Positions 30,310 through 40,946 of a DNA stretch of 64,000 nucleotides are shown in pieces. The position numbers and the translations under genes are program-made. Below the pieces are notes generated by a model. It saw only the letters and a list, made by a program, of their open reading frames with translations. It was not told the DNA's origin and searched no databases. Origin of the DNA: Mesomycoplasma hyopneumoniae J (lineage in GTDB: Bacteria > Bacillota_I > Bacilli_A > Mycoplasmatales > Metamycoplasmataceae); contig NC_007295.1 of the NCBI RefSeq assembly GCF_000008205.1, forward strand, positions 434,001 to 498,000, in the 5' to 3' direction. Numbering within the stretch: the stretch's first letter is position 1; each line of letters begins with the position of its first letter.

Positions 30310-31234
30310 AAAAAATACTATAAAAACCGTTGTTTTTAACAAAAATACGCAGGCAATTTTACTAATTAGCCCTCTTGTAATCTTTCTTTTAATTTTTTCT
30401 GTCTATCCTATTTTTCAGTCATTTTTTAATGCTTTCAAGGTTGAAAATAATACAAATTGGCGGCTTGGATTTAGTAATTTTTCTAGCCTTTTTTCCAAGT
30501 CAGCTTTCAGGGACGCTCTAAAAAACAGCACAATTTTATTTTTTTTAAGTTCGCCAATTGCGCTTTTTTGTGGATTTGTAATCGCAATTTTGCTTACAAA
30601 ACTTAAAAACAAAATTGTGCGCAGTTTTCTTATTAGCGGATTTTATTCACAATTTTTCATCTCTGCTTTTGCAATTGGAATTGCTTTTAGTTTCCTTTTT
30701 GGTGAAAAAAATGTTTTTTCTAAAATTTTAGGCCTTAATTTTTCTTTTGTTGGCGACCAAAATCGTATTAGTTTGATTTGACTTTATCTAATTTTTCAAT
30801 TATGAAGGGCGATTCCGTTTAATTCAGTTTTGTTTTTTTTCGCTTTTTCAACAATTAATGCAAAATATGAAAAAAATTTCAAAATTGATAAAATTAGCCT
30901 AAAAGATAAAATTTTTAACCTTTATTTTAAAGAAATTAGTACCCAATTTATGGTTATCGCCTACACAAACTTTGTTTTTGCAACGATGTTATACCCGAAT
31001 GTAATAACGGCAAATTTGAACTTGGATCTCAACCACGGGCATACGCTGGCTTCTTATATTTTGAATGTGCGTGATGATTTAGGACTTCAGGCAGCAGCAA
31101 GTTTTGTGAGTTTTCTATACCTTTTAGCAATTTTTTCTACTTTTTTAATTTTTCGGCCAAAAATCTGAAAAATAATTTATAAAAAAATAAAAACAAAAAT
31201 TAAAAGAAAGGTTGAAAATGCACTTAAAAATTAA
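30296..31234 (+). CDS. ABC importer permease 1, GTG start
   Basis: A 312-residue, six-span permease beginning FGIKKNTIKTVVFNKNTQ after the initiator. The GTG at 30296 is chosen because AAAGAGGG stands five bases upstream and no ATG fits. The EAA-type loop is degenerate (KIDKISLKDKIFNLYFKEIS). It overlaps the ATPase by 14 bases and the following permease by 17, so all three are coupled. Pairs with the next permease. Confidence 0.8.
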
Positions 31235-32057
31235 TTTTAAAAACTCTTTTATTCAACTTTTTCTTATGTTTTTGTTAATTTTTTTATTAATGATTTTTCT
31301 ATTTCCGCTATATTATTTAATTTTAAATGCAAGTTTACCTGATGAATTACAGGATAATCCGAATCTTTCATTAAAATTAGATAGCTATTTATGAACTAAT
31401 TTTCAAAATTCAATTAACGAAAATTTCTGAAAAGCGCTAAAAACTTCAATTTTTGTAATTTTATTAATTAATTTTATTAGAATTTTACTTTATTCACTTG
31501 CTAGTTTTGGGCTTTGAATGGCTAATAAAAAAATTAAATTAGTATTTATTAGTCTATTTATTGTAATTTCTTTTATTCCCGAAATTAGCATTTATATCCC
31601 GCTATCAAAAATTCTTAATGTCAATTATCTAGTTACAAATGCGCCGGTTTTTTCGTTAATTACTAACCAATTTTTTTCCTTCTTTAACTTTTTTTACCTA
31701 TATAGATCGATTAAAAAAATAGAGAAAAAACAATTTTTTCTAGCAAAAATTGATAAACTTTCAATTTTTGCAAAGTTTAAATTAATAATTTTCCCAAAAA
31801 TTAAAATTTCTTATTATTTATTAATTATTTTCACAACAATTCAAGCCTGAAATGATTTTCTCTGGCCAAATTATATTTTTTCAAACCGATCTTTTCAGAC
31901 AATTTCGACATGATTTCATTATTCTGGCCAATCAAGTTTGGGATTTCTGCAAAATATTCAGGCTGCAGGATCGCTTTTTGCAATCCTAGTACCTTTATTT
32001 TTTTATTTAATTTTTGCAAAATTTATAAACAAAGCGACTGCTAATAATATAAAATAA
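31218..32057 (+). CDS. ABC importer permease 2
   Basis: A 279-residue, six-span permease of the MalG/UgpE class. ATG 31218 has AAAGAAAGG six bases upstream. The characteristic region near the C-terminus, TIQAWNDFLWPNYIFSN, is typical of the second permease of sugar and glycerol-phosphate importers. The EAA loop is poorly conserved. It overlaps permease 1 by 17 bases, and the IMPACT-family gene begins ten bases after its stop. Confidence 0.82.
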
Positions 32058-32066
32058 ACTCTAGAA

Positions 32067-32633
32067 ATGAAAAAAATTATCACAAAAAATGCAACTTTTG
32101 AATTCGAAATCAAAAAATCGAAATTTATCTCGCTAAGCTTTCTACTTAAGCATAAGAAAAATTTTGAATTTTTACTTAATTCTGTCAAAAATGAGCATAA
32201 AAACGCTACTCATATCGTGTATGCGGTTTGTTTTAGTTTGGAAAATTGTAAATTTAGTGATGCAAATGAACCGAAAGGTTCAGCCGGAAGACAAATTTTC
32301 CAGATTTTACAGCGAAAAAAACTAATAAATTCACTAATTATGGTCATACGTTATTTAAATGGTGGCAAATTAGGGCTTGGCCTGCTACAAAATTCCTACA
32401 AAAAGGCGGCTCAAGAAGTAATAAAATTAAGTAAAATTGCAGATTTTACCTCCTTTTATAGCTATAAAATTAATACTAAAATTAAAAATTTTAATTTTAT
32501 TTTACAATTAATCAAGAAAAATAATTGTAAAATAATCAAAAAACAGTTTTCAGAAACAGTTGAAATTGAATTTGAATGCCAAACCAAATTAGATAAAACC
32601 TTTGGTTTTGATTTTTTCGAGATAAAAAAATAA
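32067..32633 (+). CDS. IMPACT/YigZ-family protein
   Basis: A 188-residue member of the UPF0029/IMPACT family. Matching features: N-terminal IKKSKFISLSF, then HIVYAVCF, SDANEPKGSAGRQIFQILQR (family DDGEP-GTAG-PIL) and VIRYLNGGKLGLGLL (family RYFGG-KLG-GGL). E. coli YigZ and eukaryotic IMPACT are linked to translation regulation, but no biochemical role is settled. Directly downstream of the permease, probably cotranscribed, with a terminator after it. Confidence 0.88.
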   Translation: MKKIITKNATFEFEIKKSKFISLSFLLKHKKNFEFLLNSVKNEHKNATHIVYAVCFSLENCKFSDANEPKGSAGRQIFQILQRKKLINSLIMVIRYLNGGKLGLGLLQNSYKKAAQEVIKLSKIADFTSFYSYKINTKIKNFNFILQLIKKNNCKIIKKQFSETVEIEFECQTKLDKTFGFDFFEIKK

Positions 32634-32645
32634 GAAAAATCAAAA

Positions 32646-32694
32646 TTTTAATACAAAAAAACTTTCAAAAAACGTTTTTTTGTATTAAAATTTA
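32646..32694 (+). terminator. terminator after IMPACT-family gene
   Basis: TTTTAATACAAAAAAAC (32646-32662) pairs with GTTTTTTTGTATTAAAA (32674-32690). The long AT stem has a T run in its 3' arm. Confidence 0.7.
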
Positions 32695-32742
32695 AGGTAA
32701 ATTAAAAAAATAGACTAAAAACTAGCGATATTAAGAGAAAAA

Positions 32743-35043
32743 ATGATTCAAATTCGTAATGTTACAAAAAAACTAGGCACAAAAATAATTCTTGATAATA
32801 TCAGTGTTGATATTCCAGCTAATAAATTAACATTTATTTCGGGCCAGTCGGGGGTTGGAAAAACAACGCTTTTGCATATTATCGCGAGGATTGCCTATGC
32901 TGATAGTGGTCAAATTTCTTTTTTTGATAATGAACAGAAACTAATAAAAAACCCAAATGTTGATATTGTTTTTCAAGATTTTAACCTAATTGATAATATA
33001 TCGGCAGTTGATAATGTTAAAATCGGCACTAATATTTTAGGTTATAGTTTCAAACAAGATGAATTTGTCAAAAATGCAAATTTTTTAAATTTGGATTCAA
33101 GTGTTTTTAAAACTAAAATGGAGGATTTATCCGGTGGTGAAAAACAACGGATTTCAATTCTTCGATCCCTAAATCGTGGATCTGAATTTATCCTATTTGA
33201 TGAACCAACAGCATCACTTGATAAGGAAAATGAGCAAATTATTTTTGAAAAAATTAAACAAATGTCGAGAAATCATACAATTGTGGTAATTAGCCATAAT
33301 ATTGAAATGGTAAAAAAATATGCTGACCAAATTATTTATTTGGATAAAAATGGTCCACCAATTACTGAAATTATTGAAAATAATTCTGATAGAGAACTTG
33401 AAAATAATGAGATTCCACCACCAAAAGTAAAAAAAATTTCAAAAATTTTTCAAATTAAGAATAAACTACGAATTTCTCCAATTTTTGTGATTGCTGATAT
33501 TAGCAAAAAAATAACCTTAACCATATTAATTATAATTGCATTTTTAGCAGCAATTTTCTCAATTAGTTTTGCTTTTCAGTTAAATCTTGGTACTGAAAAA
33601 GTTAGTCGGCAACAAAAATATACCCTCGCACTTGATAAAAATTTATTAGAAAAAAAGTCAAAAACTACCTTTAATTTAGATGAAATTAACCAAATCGAGC
33701 ATTTTGAGTCAGTAAATTCGGTAGTTCCAATTTATTCGATTGCCGATTTAAGTTTTTACTATGAAAACCGAAAAACAGGTTTTGATTCAATCGAGCAAGT
33801 CAAAATTAATAAATTTTTTAAGAACAGAATCGAAAATGATATTGTTAATTTTGAGGGAAAATTTATTGAAAATGCTAATGAAATTATCCTTTCAAATGCA
33901 ACAGCTGAAAAATTAAAAATCAAAAATCCAATCGGAAAAACAATTTATTTAGCCCAGGGAAAAGTTACAGAAATTGCAGCTGCAAAAAACAAAATGGCCC
34001 TAAAAATTGTTGGAATTAATCACGGAATTAAAACCTCGGTAGGCAAACTTAATACAAGCTTTAATCTTATTAGTTTTCCAACTTTTATTGCAACAGAAAC
34101 AATCTTAGCACTAGAAAATTTAGTAATTCAGAATAACAATTTGCAAAAAAAGCTAGAAAAACAACAACTTTTTTCCCAAATTAGTTCTTATTACCCTAAT
34201 GAAAATCAGCAGAATTCCGCACTCGTCCCGTTTAAAATTCAGTTAAAAAGTACTAATGCACAACCAGAAAATTTAAAATTAATCACCGGAAGAATAGCAA
34301 AAAAAGTCGATGAAATACTAATATCTACAAGCGCGGTTGATTTAAATGCAAAATATAAATTAAAAGTTGGTGATGTAATTGAATCAATTTCACCCCTTGA
34401 TCAAAAAGTTAATCTTGTTGTTGTTGGGATTTTTGAATCAAAAATCTCGGAACTATACTATCATAATCAAGCCAAAGAATTTTATAACCATTATCAACCA
34501 GAACAATTAGCGGCTTATCTTGTCAAAACAGAGGAAAATAACGGGCTTGATGGTGAGGCTAAAAGCGCTAAATTCGACCTAAAAATTATTCCACCCTCAA
34601 ATTTGATCAGAGTAATAACAAGTCAATCACTTGAAATCATCGCGATTATTAACAAGGTAACTTTTGCTGTTTTTATCATTTTTGTCATCATTTTAATTGC
34701 TTTTATTCTTGTTTATGCAAAAACAATTTCTGAATCAAAACAGAAAATGATTGGAATTCTAAAGGCGCTCGGCGGCTCAACCCTGCTTACACTTTTTTAT
34801 CACACACTTAATATTCTGCTAATTTCGCTTGTTGTTCTTGGTCTTAGTTTTTTAGTGATTTTTCCATCGATGGAATCAATTCATACATTAGTTGTTGGTA
34901 ATGAATTACCTCCAGCTTCAAAATATCATTTATCACTAATTTTACTTTCATCATGAGCTGGGCTTTCAACTGTTTTTATCCTAATTTATGTTTTAATGTC
35001 ACTGATAACTTATAAAAAAACAACACAACAATTGCTACGCTAA
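32743..35043 (+). CDS. fused ABC ATPase-FtsX-type permease
   Basis: A 766-residue MacB/LolD-type fusion. The N-terminal ATPase (1-220) has Walker A GQSGVGKTT, Q-loop FQDFNL, signature LSGGEKQRIS, Walker B FILFDEPTASLD and VVISHN. One membrane span (about 255-283) leads to a large extracellular domain of some 350 residues, then three spans near 637-660, 685-710 and 740-760, the FtsX layout. ILKALGGSTLL in the second cytoplasmic turn fits the family. Such proteins move lipids, lipoproteins or peptides, or work mechanically; the substrate is unknown. A TGA-Trp lies at 34954 near the end. Confidence 0.86.
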
Positions 35044-35084
35044 AATAAAAAAATACTTAAATTCAAAGTATTTTTTTTATTTTA
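35042..35084. terminator. bidirectional terminator
   Basis: AAAATAAAAAAATACTT (35042-35058) pairs with 35066-35084. A and T runs on both sides suit the two convergent genes. Confidence 0.75.
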
Positions 35085-35139
35085 GAATCTAATTTAGGAA
35101 CTTGTATCAATCTATTTTAAAAATTGTAAAAAAAATTAA

Positions 35140-35472
35140 CTAACTAATTAATTTTGAATTCTTTAAATGACCTTCAAGAACTTCTGTGGTAACATAACCC
35201 TCAAAACGGCGAACTTGTTTTCCGTTTTTATAAAATAAGGATGTCGGGGTTCCTTGAACTAAATTTTCACGGGCAAAATTAGGATTTTCGCGGACATTCA
35301 TCCGAATTATTACTAAGTTTTGGTTATCAAATTTCTTATTTACTTCATCAATTGTATTTTCATATAAAATGCATGCGCCACAATTTGGTTGATGGAAAAC
35401 GATAACTACATTTGGCGATGTGAGAATTTTGTTGTTAATATCCTCAGTTGAGTGGATGTCAAAAATTGGCAT
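35140..35472 (-). CDS. trxA: thioredoxin
   Basis: A 110-residue thioredoxin fold. Active site QPNCGACILYE: CGAC in place of the usual CGPC, with Pro replaced by Ala. The cis-proline region GTPTSLFYKNGKQVRRFEGY is intact. It reduces protein disulfides in the cytoplasm; the altered dipeptide may shift its redox potential. RBS AAGGAG before ATG. It lies 66 bases after proS on the same strand, probably one transcript. Confidence 0.9.
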   Translation of the reverse strand: MPIFDIHSTEDINNKILTSPNVVIVFHQPNCGACILYENTIDEVNKKFDNQNLVIIRMNVRENPNFARENLVQGTPTSLFYKNGKQVRRFEGYVTTEVLEGHLKNSKLIS

Positions 35473-35538
35473 ATTTCTCCTTTTCTATTTAATTTTACTA
35501 CATTTTTTGAATTTTTAGAAAAAAATTTAATTAAAAAT

Positions 35539-36978
35539 TTAGTAAGATTTTGCAAACAAAACAAATTTATTTGTTTTTTCGCCACTAAAAATTGAATTTC
35601 CTGTCTGTGGTAAGGCAAAAAATGAATTTTTGGGAAGGATGCAGCGGGCAGTAGCTCCGGTTTTTTCCTGAATTTCTTGCTCTCTTTCGGGAGATTCACT
35701 AAAAGGGGCAATTACAAATTTATTATTTTTTATTGCCTGTTCGAATTCATTAATAGAATTTACAAAAACTGTATTTTCAAGAAGTCGAATTTTTGCTTTT
35801 TTGAATAAATCAGCTTGAATTTGTTCAAGAATTTTACGGCATTTTTCTTTTAACAGATCAATATTGAAAAAAAATTTTTGGTGGTTATCACGTCGAACTA
35901 AGCAAATTTGATTATTTTTGACCTCATTAGGGCCAATTTCAATCCGAATTGGTGCGCCGTGAACCTCTGAATTATTAATTTTGTATCCGATTTGTTGATC
36001 CGTGTCATCAATTTTATAAGAAATTTTAGCGTTTTTTAAAATTTTTGCGATTTTCTTTGCAAAAATTTTAACTTCTTGATTTTTTTTAGAAAAAAATTCA
36101 AGAATATCAACCTGAATTGGAGCAATTTTAGGTGGGAAAATAAGTCCGTTATCATCGCTATGAACCATTACAATTGCCCCGATTAGGCGTGTTGAAAGTC
36201 CTCAAGAGGTTTGGAAAGGGATTTGACTTTTATTTTCTTTATTTTTATAGAAAATTTCAAAATTTTTTGCAAAATTTTGACCTAAAAAGTGAGCAGTAGC
36301 AGATTGTAGGGCGCGAAAATTTTGCATCATTGCTTCAACTGTATAAGTATTTACAGCGCCAGCAAACTTTTCACGCTCAGTTTTTTGGCCTGAAATAACC
36401 GGAATGGCCAAATAATTTTCTAAAAAATACTTGTAAAATCGGGCTATTTTTTTAGCAAATTGGTCAGCTTCGACCTTACTTGCATGGATTGTGTGACCTT
36501 CTTGTCATAAAAATTCTGTATTTCGCAAAAACGGGTTAGTAGTTTTTTCTCAGCGTAAAACTTGACTTCACTGGTTTAATTTAATTGGCAAAATGTTATT
36601 TTTTGCAATTTCTGCCTTAAAATAATCTGCAAAAAGAAGCTCGCTTGTTGGTCTTATATAAATATTTTCGACTAAATTTTTACCCCCAACTTTGGTAATG
36701 GTTAGTAATTCAGGAGCAAAACCTTCAATGTGCTTTTTTTCTTTTTCAATAAAATCCTGTGGAATTAACAGAGGGAAATAAACATTTTCAATTTTTTGCT
36801 TAACAAAATAAGCATTAACAATTTTTACGATATTTTCCCAAATTTTATAACCTAAAGGTTTAAAATAAATTGTTCCCTTAATTGGGCCATAATTCATTAA
36901 ATCTGCCTGAGTAATAACATCTACATATCATTTTGCAAAATTGGCTGTTCTTGATGTTATTTTCTCAGGTTTTTTCAT
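35539..36978 (-). CDS. proS: prolyl-tRNA synthetase, archaeal/eukaryotic type
   Basis: A 479-residue class II synthetase that charges tRNA-Pro. It starts [20 protein letters not shown], and [21 protein letters not shown] is the motif 1 region. Motif 2 includes [28 protein letters not shown] is motif 3 and the start of the anticodon domain. It has the C-terminal zinc-type tail and lacks the bacterial editing insertion. This short form is the usual one in mycoplasmas. Needs TGA as Trp several times. Upstream of trxA; the tRNA genes lie behind its start. Confidence 0.93.
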
Positions 36979-37022
36979 AAACTTGTTTTTTTATAACTTT
37001 TTGGGTGTGGTGAATTAACATA

Positions 37023-37097
37023 TGGCTGCCCCAGTTAGATTCGAACTAACGAATGACGGTACCAAAAACCGTTGCCTTACCGCTTGGCTATGGGGCA
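37023..37097 (-). tRNA. tRNA-Gln (UUG)
   Basis: On minus: acceptor TGCCCCA, D arm AGCCAAGCGGTAAGGC, anticodon stem ACGGT with loop TTTTGGT-like sequence giving UUG, T arm with GTTCGAATC, acceptor TGGGGCA and an encoded CCA. 75 bases. Confidence 0.9.
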
Positions 37098-37101
37098 AAA
37101 A

Positions 37102-37185
37102 TGGTGGGGGGTGAGGGATTCGAACCCCCGAATCCGAAGAAAGTGGGTTACAGCCACCCGCATTTGGCCGCTCTGCAAACCCCCC
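37102..37185 (-). tRNA. tRNA-Tyr (GUA)
   Basis: On minus: acceptor GGGGGGT, anticodon loop CTGTAAC (GUA) on a GGTGG/CCACT stem, a long class II variable arm, T arm GGTTCGAATCC, acceptor ACCCCCC, A and encoded CCA. Bacterial tRNA-Tyr has such a long arm. It lies four bases upstream of tRNA-Gln on the same transcript. Confidence 0.92.
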
Positions 37186-37207
37186 CTTAATTAGCGAATG
37201 CAAAGTA

Positions 37208-37213
37208 ATTATA
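37208..37213 (-). promoter_or_regulatory. -10 of tRNA-Tyr/tRNA-Gln promoter
   Basis: TATAAT on minus, about 23 bases before tRNA-Tyr. An A21 tract on minus (37255-37235) lies upstream and could act as an UP-like element. Confidence 0.65.
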
Positions 37214-37234
37214 ACACATTTTTTTAAATTCTCA

Positions 37235-37255
37235 TTTTTTTTTTTTTTTTTTTTT
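37235..37255. repeat. T21 homopolymer upstream of mod1 and tRNA promoter
   Basis: Twenty-one consecutive T on plus, about 180 bases before mod1. The gap 37214-37432 also contains an inverted repeat, ACTTTGGTTTTC (37297-37308) with its complement at 37338-37349, around a 29-base loop. Confidence 0.9.
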
Positions 37256-37432
37256 CATTTATTACTTTTTAAATTAAACTTTTAACTTAAAATTTGACTT
37301 TGGTTTTCTTATTTCCTTAATTTAATTTTAAAAAAAGGAAAACCAAAGTAAAATTAGCTAAATATATTAGCAAATTATATTATAATTTTTATATTTTTAT
37401 GATAAAAATCATATTAATAAAGGAAATTTTCA

Positions 37433-39149
37433 ATGACAGATCCAAAAATCCCGAATTTATTAGAAATATACAAACAAAAATTAGATGAAATTTCATCAAA
37501 AGAGCTAAATTCAGACCAAAAAAATTTAGCAATTCAAATTTTAGAAAAATTTGAACCAAGTAAACTTGAATATGTTTTTCAGTTTATTTCTCAACGAATT
37601 AAAACCGGTTTTCGCTTTGATTCTGCCCCTGAAAGTGATACAAATACTGTTGCTATTTTAGAAAAAGATGAAAATCTTAGTTTTAAATTCAATGAAAATA
37701 ATCAAAATCCAAATACCTTAATTATTGGTGAAAATTATGATGGATTAAAAAATTTATTAGTAATCGAGAGAGAGGGGGAGAGGGAGAGGGAGAGGGAGAG
37801 GAGGCTTTGATATAATCTATATCGATCCGCCTTATAATACCGAGGCAAGTAAAAATGATGGGAATTCAATTGCTAATGAAAAAGAAGATATAAAAGCAAG
37901 TAAATTTATCTATCGTGATAAATTTTCGCGTAATGGTTGACTAAATTTAATGAATGAACGACTAAGGCTAGCAAAGGATCTTCTAAAAGAAGATGGAGTT
38001 ATATTTGTTTCAATAGATGACAATGAACAAGCTTATTTAAAAGTTTTAATGGATGAAATTTTTGGGGAAGAAAATTTCGTTGCTAATATCGTTTGAAGGA
38101 AATCATCAATTGGTTCTCATAAAGATATAAAAGATATCAAAACTGTCAATGTTGTAAATGAATACATAGTAACCTATGCTAAAAAGAAAACTAAATTAAG
38201 ATTTGATTATGTAAGACATTCTCAAGAAAAGTTAGACAAAGAATATAAGCTTAAAGATGATAATTTTGAACAATATGGTTATTATAGATTAGAAAGACTA
38301 GCATATAAAGGATTGGATTATCAAGCTTCTCTAGATTATGAGTTAGAAGCTCCTGATGGAACTAAATTTAGAATTTATCAAAATATTAAAAAACCACAAA
38401 CAATGTGTTATATATGATCCAAAGAACTATTTGACTATGCGAATTCTTTAAATTTAGTAGAAATCAAAAAAACTCAACAAGGCAACTGAGTTGCTTATAA
38501 AAAAGTTTATCAATATGCTAAATTCGATGCAAGAACTAAACAATTTATCTTAGTTGAAAAAGGCGTTCCTTTTACTAATATGATTATTGCTAATCAAAAC
38601 AATCTACATTTGAATATTTTGACTGAACAAGGTTCTAAAGAAATGACAAGCATTTTCAAAGATAAAATGTTTGACTATCCAAAACCAGTTGAATTAGTAA
38701 AGTATTTAATTAAAATGGCATCTAGCAAAAAAGACATTAGAATCCTTGATTTCTTTGCTGGTTCTGGAACTACTGCACAAGCCGTTTTAGAACTCAACAA
38801 AGAAGATGGTGGAAGACGTTCTTTTGTTTTAGTAACTAATAATGAAAATAATATTGGTCAAAACGTGACATATGAAAGACTTTATAGAATTAATAAAGGA
38901 CAAGGCACAAAAGGTCAAAAAGACTTTGAATGAATCAAGAAAAATGAAGCCTTTGATACAAATTTAAATGTATTTTGATCTAAAACTTACAATACCTCTT
39001 TGTTAAATAACGATATAACAAATCAAGAATTAAAAGATAAATTTAAAAAACTATTAAAAGAATTTGGAATCCATAAAAATAAATCAAAAGTTAAAGATTC
39101 TGTATTAAAAACTCTTTCTTCTTTAAGACCATATAAAGAAGAAAATTAA
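37433..39149 (+). pseudogene. type III methyltransferase mod1, repeat tract out of frame (OFF)
   Basis: Mod subunit of a type III restriction-modification system (beta-class N6-adenine methyltransferase). The ATG follows AAAGGAAA. The frame from the ATG runs through a purine tract at 37766-37804 and then stops at TAA 37837, giving 134 residues. The rest of the gene is in the +1-shifted frame: DPPYN at 37824, then FAGSGTTAQAVLELN near 38760, ending 39149. The tract is not pure AG but mostly six-base GAGAGG units, whose gain or loss keeps the frame, so this copy may be stuck OFF. The 5' part matches mod3 and the 3' part matches mod2. Confidence 0.85.
37766..37804 (+). repeat. degenerate AG/GAGAGG tract in mod1
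   Basis: A short (GA)4-type run, then G5, then repeated GAGAGG hexamers. It occupies the same codon position as the pure AG tracts of mod2 and mod3. Confidence 0.85.
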
Positions 39150-39201
39150 AAAAAATAATTTATTTGCTACAATCTTTATAAATTATTTATAAGGAGAAAA
39201 A

Positions 39202-40929
39202 ATGAACAAAAAAAAAGAACTTTTGAAAGATCATTTAAAGGAGTTAGAACAAATTTCTAAATCATCTTTAAATGAAAATCAAAAAGAATTAATTAAATTA
39301 AACTTAGAAATTTTAAAAAATAATGACAAAATTTCTATAGATGACTTTGAACAAATTTGAAGATTTTTAAAACAAAGAGTAGCAACTGGTTTTGTTTTTG
39401 ATGAAGCTCCAGAAATTAATAATCAAAGCATCGCAATACTTGAAAAAGATGAAAAATTATCTTTTTCTTCTTCAAAAATGAAGGATAATTTACAAAATTC
39501 TTTAATCATTGGAGAAAATTATGATGTTTTAAAGAACCTTATAGGAGTAGAGAGAGAGAGAGAGAGAGAGGATTCTAACTTCGATTTAATCTACATTGAC
39601 CCTCCTTATAATACACAAAAGACATCAGATGATGGAAATAATTTAACTGATGATCAAATAACTGCTGACAAGTTTATATATCGGGATAAATTTTCAAGAA
39701 CTGGTTGACTAAATTTATTAAATGAAAGATTAAAATTAGCAAGACAACTTTTAAAAGAAGATGGAGTTATATTTGTTTCAATAGATGACAATGAACAAGC
39801 TTATTTAAAAGTTTTAATGGATGAAATTTTTGGGGAAGAAAATTTTGTTGCGAATATGGTTTGAAGGAAGTCAGCGCAAGGTACACATAAAGATGTTGAA
39901 GTTGATAATTTAAACACTGTAAATGAATACATAGTAACATATGCTAAAGATAAATCAAAATTTAAATTTGATTATGTAAAACATTCACAAGAAAAATTGG
40001 ATGAAATATATAAATTTAGAGATAAAAATTTTGAAAAATATGGTGCATATAAATTGCAACCACTTGTTAATAGTTGAAACGGTGCCTGATACAGATCTGG
40101 ACAAGATTATGAATTAGAAGCTCCTGATGGTACTAATTTTAAAATATGACAAAATATCGATAAGCCACAAAGTGCATCTTATTCTTGATCTAAACCTACC
40201 TTTGATAAAGCTAAAAATTTGGGTTTAATTGAATTCAAGAAAAATAAACAAGATTATTGAGTAGTTCATAAAAAAGAATATCAATATGCTAAATTTGATA
40301 CAAAAGAAGGTGTTTTAAAAACTGTAGCAAGAGGTGTTCCTTTTACAAATATGATTGTTGCAAATCAAAATAACTTAGAGAGTGATATTTATACATCTGA
40401 AGGTGCTAGAGAACTTAATTCCATCTTTAATAGTAAAGAATTCGACTATCCAAAACCAGTTAGATTAATAAAATATTTAATAAAAATGTTATCTAGCAAA
40501 AAAAACATTAGAGTCCTCGATTTCTTTGCCGGTTCAGGAACAACGGGACAAGCAGTTTTAGAACTTAACAAAGAAGATAACGGAACTAGAACATTTACAT
40601 TAGTAACTAATAACGAAAATAATATTGGTCAAAACGTGACATATGAAAGACTTTATAGAATTAATAAAGGACAAGGCACAAAAGGTCAAAAAGACTTTGA
40701 ATGAATCAAGAAAAATGAAGCCTTTGATACAAGTTTAAATGTATTTTGATCTAAAACTTACAACACATCTTTGTTAAATAACGATATAACAAATCAAGAA
40801 TTAAAAGATAAATTTAAAAAACTATTAAAAGAATTTGGAATCTATAAAAATAAATCAAAAGTTAATGATTCAGTATTAAAAACTCTTTCTTCTTTAAGAT
40901 CATATAAAGAAGAAAATGAAGAAAAATAA
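39202..40929 (+). CDS. type III DNA methyltransferase mod2, in frame (ON)
   Basis: A 575-residue Mod protein, complete. RBS AAGGAG five bases before ATG. An (AG)11 tract at 39549-39570 encodes the Glu-Arg run in IGVEREREREDSNFD and is presently in frame with the catalytic motif IDPPYN just after it. The central target-recognition region (about 39850-40500) is followed by FAGSGTTGQAVLELN, the S-adenosylmethionine site. DPPY before FxGxG is the beta-class order used by type III Mod. It lies directly upstream of the intact res gene and is the functional partner at present. Slippage in the AG tract would switch it off. Confidence 0.9.
39549..39570 (+). repeat. (AG)11 tract in mod2
   Basis: Eleven perfect AG units within codons for Glu-Arg. 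A gain or loss of one unit shifts the frame ahead of the DPPYN motif. Confidence 0.95.
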
Positions 40930-40946
40930 AGTAAAAAAGGAAAATA

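Noticed and set aside
30136-30342. Minus-strand frame opposite the ATPase/permease junction
   Set aside because: No RBS or promoter and covered by two well-supported genes.
37015-37203. 62-codon reading frame on minus across the tRNA genes
   Set aside because: It lies fully over tRNA-Gln and tRNA-Tyr and needs no explanation beyond them.
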